DNA from: Chloroflexota bacterium
GTDB lineage: Bacteria; Chloroflexota; Anaerolineae; Promineifilales; Promineifilaceae
Direction: 5' to 3'
NCBI GenBank assembly: GCA_020353135.1
Contig: CP070688.1
Location: 1,839,827 to 1,848,613, forward strand
DNA length: 8,787 nt
Under the pieces are notes generated by a model. The model saw nothing but the letters and a program-made list of their open reading frames with translations, made no database searches and was not told where the DNA came from. Shown here piece by piece: positions 5,644-8,787 of the stretch (its first letter is position 1; each line of letters opens with the position of its first letter). A program made the translations under genes and the position numbers.

Positions 5644-6606
5644 ATGGAGAATGAACCTGGTCTGGTCATCGATACACAGGGCTTGAGCAAAAACTACGAC
5701 GGCGTCGAAGCGCTCAGATCCTTAGATCTCAAGGTCCCTGATCGCGCGATCTTCGGTTTTTTGGGACCCAATGGGGCTGGGAAGACCACAACCATCAAGT
5801 TGCTACTGGGCCTTGCTCGGCCGTCTTCAGGCAGAGGATCAATTTTCGGCCGGAACATCGTCGATGATAGCGTGGAAATCCGGCAGCGGATAGGCTACCT
5901 GGCCCAGGATCCGCGCTTTTACGAGTACATGACCGCTCGCGAAACGCTGCGCTTCAAGGCCCGATTCTACTATCACGGGCCGGAATCCGATATCGAGGCC
6001 CGCATAGCAAATACGCTGGCGTTGGTGGGCTTGGCGGACAAAGCCGACCGGCCGATCAAAGGCTTCTCCGGCGGTGAACGCCAACGACTAGGTATCGCCC
6101 AGGCCCAGGTCAACCATCCTGATCTGTTGATCTTGGATGAGCCGGCCGCCTCGCTCGATCCCATGGGCCGGCGCGACGTGTTGGAAGTGATGGAGCGGTT
6201 GCGGAAGCACACCACTATCTTCTATTCGACCCACATCCTTGACGACGTGCAGCGGGTTAGCGATGCCGTCGCCATTCTGAACCAGGGTCAACTCGTGGCC
6301 CAGGCGCCCATCGAAGAGTTATTGACCGGCACTGAAGGGACCATCTACTCCGTGGACATTGAGGGGGATGCGGGCGAGGTCCAATATGAAATTGCCGAAC
6401 AGCCGTGGGTTTCAAGCATAAGCGTCGAACCCGGCGACGGGCAAACGACTCTTCAGGTAGCCGTGACAGACGAAGCAGCGGCCAAGGCCAACTTATTGCG
6501 CCTGGTGCTGGCCGACGAACGACTGGCAGTAAGCAGTTTCGGCCGCAAGACCTATGAGTTGGAAGAAGTGTTCCTGAATATCGTGGAAGGGGATGGCAAT
6601 GGCTAG
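5644..6606 (+). CDS. ABC transporter ATP-binding protein, ABC-2 exporter type
   Basis: A 320-residue ATPase that powers the permease encoded next. Seen in sequence: Walker A GPNGAGKTT (41-49), Q-loop Gln88 (YLAQD), signature FSGGERQR (141-148), Walker B LLILDEP (161-167, Asp165 and catalytic Glu166), D-loop SLD (170-172) and H-loop His197 (STHI). A C-terminal extension of about 100 residues ends in TYELEEVFLNIVEG, usual for ABC-2 exporter ATPases. ATG5644 is preceded by AAGGGA (5631-5636) with a 7-nt spacer; the ATG at 5640 is out of frame and closes at once. It lies 27 nt after the membrane protein gene and overlaps the permease, indicating one operon. Family members export drugs, lipids, polymers or peptides; nothing here fixes the substrate. 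Confidence 0.95.
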   Translation: MENEPGLVIDTQGLSKNYDGVEALRSLDLKVPDRAIFGFLGPNGAGKTTTIKLLLGLARPSSGRGSIFGRNIVDDSVEIRQRIGYLAQDPRFYEYMTARETLRFKARFYYHGPESDIEARIANTLALVGLADKADRPIKGFSGGERQRLGIAQAQVNHPDLLILDEPAASLDPMGRRDVLEVMERLRKHTTIFYSTHILDDVQRVSDAVAILNQGQLVAQAPIEELLTGTEGTIYSVDIEGDAGEVQYEIAEQPWVSSISVEPGDGQTTLQVAVTDEAAAKANLLRLVLADERLAVSSFGRKTYELEEVFLNIVEGDGNG

Positions 6607-7405
6607 CGAACAGACGCTAATTCCAGTAATCGAACATGGCTGGCGCCGGGGTATGGCCAACCTGTTGCGCAAGGAGAACGGCCAATGGTGGCATACCCGG
6701 CGCTGGTGGATACAGGCCCTGGTGTGGCTGCTGGTTATTAATGGCACCCTGGCGGTTGGCCTCTGGATCGTGCCCATCGTGGAACCAGACTTGAAACTTG
6801 ATGTCGCGCTTGCTTATGAGTTTTTCGTACAAATGATAGCCTGGTTTCCTATGTTTGCCGTGATCGTTATCGCCCAAGGAGCCATCATTAGCGAGAAACA
6901 ATCAGGCACGGCCGCCTGGGTCCTTTCCGCGCCCGTCTCCCGCGAGTCCTTTATCCTTTCCAAGCTGTTTGCCAACGCTCTGGGCTTTCTGGTCACCGTC
7001 ATCGCCCTGCAGGGCACGGTGGCCTATATCCAGCTTTCCCTGTATGGTGGAAGCCTCTTACCAATCAGACCTTACCTGGCCGTGCTGGGTCTGTTTGGCC
7101 TCTACCTATTGTTCTACCTGGCCCTGACATTAATGCTGGGCACGTTTTTCAACGCCAGGGGCCCGGTCCTAGGCGTCGCCATTGGCGTAGCCATCGCCAG
7201 CATGAGGGGGATTGGGGGATTGCTGAGCGGCTATGCTCCATGGCTGGTGAAGATACTGCCAGAAGCCTTGCCCGCTCTGGCCAATTCTATCGTGACTGGG
7301 GCGCCTTTGCCTGCTGATTGGCCCGTTCCGGTCGTCTTTGTAGCACTTTACTCGGCTTTGTTTGTGGCATTGGCCATCTGGCGCTTCAGGCGGGAAGAGT
7401 TCTAG
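6599..7405 (+). CDS. ABC-2 type transporter permease
   Basis: A membrane permease of 268 residues (270 from the alternative ATG6593) that would form the pore with the preceding ATPase. An amphipathic Trp/Arg-rich N-terminus (WWHTRRWW at 30-37) leads into about six hydrophobic helices: roughly 38-59, 75-95, 120-142, 155-178, 183-200 and 238-258. Between the second and third helices is the typical coupling segment EKQSGTAAWVLSAPVSR, the usual E-K-x-x-GT pattern of ABC-2 permeases. ATG6599 is preferred because GGAAGG at 6585-6590 gives an 8-nt spacer. From 6599 the gene overlaps the ATPase by 8 bases, implying coupled translation and equal stoichiometry. It is the last gene of the cassette. Confidence 0.92.
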   Translation: MASEQTLIPVIEHGWRRGMANLLRKENGQWWHTRRWWIQALVWLLVINGTLAVGLWIVPIVEPDLKLDVALAYEFFVQMIAWFPMFAVIVIAQGAIISEKQSGTAAWVLSAPVSRESFILSKLFANALGFLVTVIALQGTVAYIQLSLYGGSLLPIRPYLAVLGLFGLYLLFYLALTLMLGTFFNARGPVLGVAIGVAIASMRGIGGLLSGYAPWLVKILPEALPALANSIVTGAPLPADWPVPVVFVALYSALFVALAIWRFRREEF

Positions 7406-7419
7406 GAGCTGATTCAAGT

Positions 7420-7450
7420 TATTTGCCCGAAGGACCTTCACAGGCAAATA
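7420..7450 (+). terminator. Stem-loop after the ABC operon, weak terminator candidate
   Basis: TATTTGCC (7420-7427) pairs perfectly with GGCAAATA (7443-7450) across a 15-nt loop that has some self-complementarity (GAAG/CTTC). It starts 14 nt after the permease stop. No T-run follows, so intrinsic termination is doubtful. It may instead protect the 3' end of the transcript. Confidence 0.35.
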
Positions 7451-7490
7451 GAGTTCCTCGACAAATTACCAAAGCACGGCCATTTTCGTT

Positions 7491-7496
7491 TATAAT
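7491..7496 (+). promoter_or_regulatory. TATAAT -10 box directly before the LAL regulator (leaderless)
   Basis: A consensus TATAAT ends only 6 bases before the GTG start at 7503, so transcription should begin at or within a base or two of the start codon. A possible -35, TTACCA at 7466-7471 (4 of 6 matches), has a 19-nt spacer; TCGACA at 7458-7463 is a better match but too far away. No purine-rich ribosome site lies between the box and the GTG. Confidence 0.5.
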
Positions 7497-7502
7497 GTAC
7501 GC

Positions 7503-8787
7503 GTGCCTGAAACGCTGCTCCAGACGAAGCTATATATTCCCCCTCCGCGGCCGAGCCTGGTGCACCGTTCCAGGTTGACCGACCATCTTAACCAGGGACT
7601 GGCTCCGGGCAATAAACTGACGCTCGTCTCGGCTCCGGCTGGCTTCGGAAAAACCACGCTATTGGGCGAGTGGGCACGCAACGGTGATCTGCAAGTCGCC
7701 TGGGTGTCTCTTGACAAGGGGGACAATGACCTGACTCGCTTCCTGACCTATGTCGTCGCCGCCCTGCAAACGATTGAACCCGCTGTTGGAGATGGCCCGC
7801 TAGCCCTGCTTCAGGCCCCTCAACCGCCGACTACCGAGATGATCTTGACGGCCCTGATCAACGAGATCGCAGAAACTCTTTCAGACGACCCAGAGATGCG
7901 TCCCTTAACTATTGTGCTCGACGACTACCACCTTGTCGATGCCCGGCCAGTCCACGACGCTCTTACCTTCCTGTTTGACCATCTGCCACCGCAAATGCAC
8001 CTAACCATCGCCAGCCGGACCGACCCACCGTTGCCTCTCCCACGTTTGCGGATTCGGGGTGAACTGGTCGAGCTGCGCGAGGCCGATTTGCGTTTCACCA
8101 TGGACGAGACAGCCAGCTTGTTTAATCGAGCATTGGGACTAAACCTCTCGGCCGAGGATATCACCGCCCTGGATGCCCGCACTGAGGGCTGGATCGCCGG
8201 GTTACAAGTAGCTGCCCTTTCCATGAAAGAGCTCGAGGATGCATCTGACTTTGTCAAGTCCTTTGCCGGTAGCCATCGCTATATCATGGATTATCTGGTA
8301 GAAGAGGTTTTGAACCGGCAGTCTGAGAACATTCAAACCTTCCTGACGCGTACGGCCATTCTAGACCGCATGACCGGACCTCTTTGCGATGCGCTCACCG
8401 GACAAGGGAGTGGCCGGGAAACACTTGAGATATTGGATCGTGACAATCTATTCGTCATTCCGCTCGACGACGAGCGGCGCTGGTACCGCTATCATCACCT
8501 CTTTGCCGACCTGCTGCGTACTAATCTGGATCAGACAACGCCCGATATGACGCCCGTGCTGCACGGCCGGGCCAGTGCCTGGTACGAGCAGAATGGATTC
8601 ATAGAAGAAGCGGCAAGGCATGCCCTGGCGGCCGGGGAGGACGAAAAAGCGGCCCGACTAATCGAGAAACTTGGCGAAATCCTGTGGGAACATGGCGAGC
8701 CGACGACGATGTTAGGCTGGCTGGAGGCTTTGCCCGACGACCAGATAATAGCCCGGCCGGGTCTGTGCAATTTCCATGCCTGGACGC
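7503..8787 (+). CDS. LAL/MalT-like LuxR-family transcriptional regulator, partial (3' end outside window)
   Basis: The first 428 codons of a large ATP-dependent regulator; relatives are about 850-950 residues and end in a LuxR helix-turn-helix, which is not in view. The N-terminus, V/M-PETLLQTKLYIPPPRPSL, is the family's usual opening. The NTPase domain shows Walker A APAGFGKTT (44-52), Walker B TIVLDDYH (D140/D141) and SRTDPPLPLPRLR (171-183); WIAGLQ (230-235) and YRYHHLFADLLR (328-339) are also typical. From about 350 the helical, TPR-like region begins (SAWYEQNGFIEEAARHALAA). GTG7503 is the first possible start after the in-frame stop at 7449-7451. Such proteins activate promoters when they bind an inducer and ATP. 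Its target may be this or another locus. No frameshift or stop is seen up to the edge. Confidence 0.93.
   Translation, partial: MPETLLQTKLYIPPPRPSLVHRSRLTDHLNQGLAPGNKLTLVSAPAGFGKTTLLGEWARNGDLQVAWVSLDKGDNDLTRFLTYVVAALQTIEPAVGDGPLALLQAPQPPTTEMILTALINEIAETLSDDPEMRPLTIVLDDYHLVDARPVHDALTFLFDHLPPQMHLTIASRTDPPLPLPRLRIRGELVELREADLRFTMDETASLFNRALGLNLSAEDITALDARTEGWIAGLQVAALSMKELEDASDFVKSFAGSHRYIMDYLVEEVLNRQSENIQTFLTRTAILDRMTGPLCDALTGQGSGRETLEILDRDNLFVIPLDDERRWYRYHHLFADLLRTNLDQTTPDMTPVLHGRASAWYEQNGFIEEAARHALAAGEDEKAARLIEKLGEILWEHGEPTTMLGWLEALPDDQIIARPGLCNFHAWT

Noticed and set aside
7318..7578. 86-codon + strand ORF across the end of the permease and start of the LAL gene
   Set aside because: It is a shifted frame of two well-supported genes. 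The product resembles no family, while the competing frames carry clear motifs.

Overview
The window looks like a piece of a Chloroflexota genome (Anaerolineae- or Caldilineae-like). This is inferred from gene content and style: a cytosolic PAS-GAF NarL-type kinase, a large MalT-like (LAL) LuxR regulator, a small ABC-2 exporter and moderately high GC. No rRNA or marker gene is present, so the assignment is tentative. Every supported gene lies on the + strand.

Layout. Positions 1-308 carry no convincing gene. They hold a perfect 13-nt inverted repeat (69-81/114-126), a consensus TATAAT (193-198) and a 14-nt palindrome (202-215) just downstream of it, so this looks like the control region of the next operon. 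A soluble histidine kinase (309-2000) and its NarL/LuxR response regulator (1997-2680) overlap by ATGA and form a two-component pair. A 290-nt gap holds three copies of the heptamer GGGTAAT in alternating orientation, able to form mutually exclusive hairpins, just before a zinc-free MDR-family oxidoreductase (2971-3996) whose base composition is more AT-rich than its neighbours.

Next comes a small membrane-protein gene (4036-4476) interrupted by one in-frame TGA at 4195-4197, then an uncharacterised eight-helix membrane protein (4531-5616), an ABC ATPase (5644-6606) and its ABC-2 permease (6599-7405). The last three are tightly spaced and are probably one export or membrane-maintenance unit. 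A hairpin separates them from a LAL-type regulator (7503 to beyond the window end), which appears to be leaderless: a consensus TATAAT ends six bases before its GTG start and there is no ribosome binding site.

Working together (inference). The kinase/regulator pair probably senses a soluble or redox signal through its PAS and Cys/His-rich GAF domains. It could control the downstream oxidoreductase and ABC cassette, but only proximity and shared orientation support that. No mobile element, CRISPR array, tRNA or rRNA was seen. The points most worth a second look are the TGA-split membrane gene, the triple GGGTAAT element, the leaderless LAL promoter and the ABC-linked membrane protein with buried His/Asp/Glu residues.
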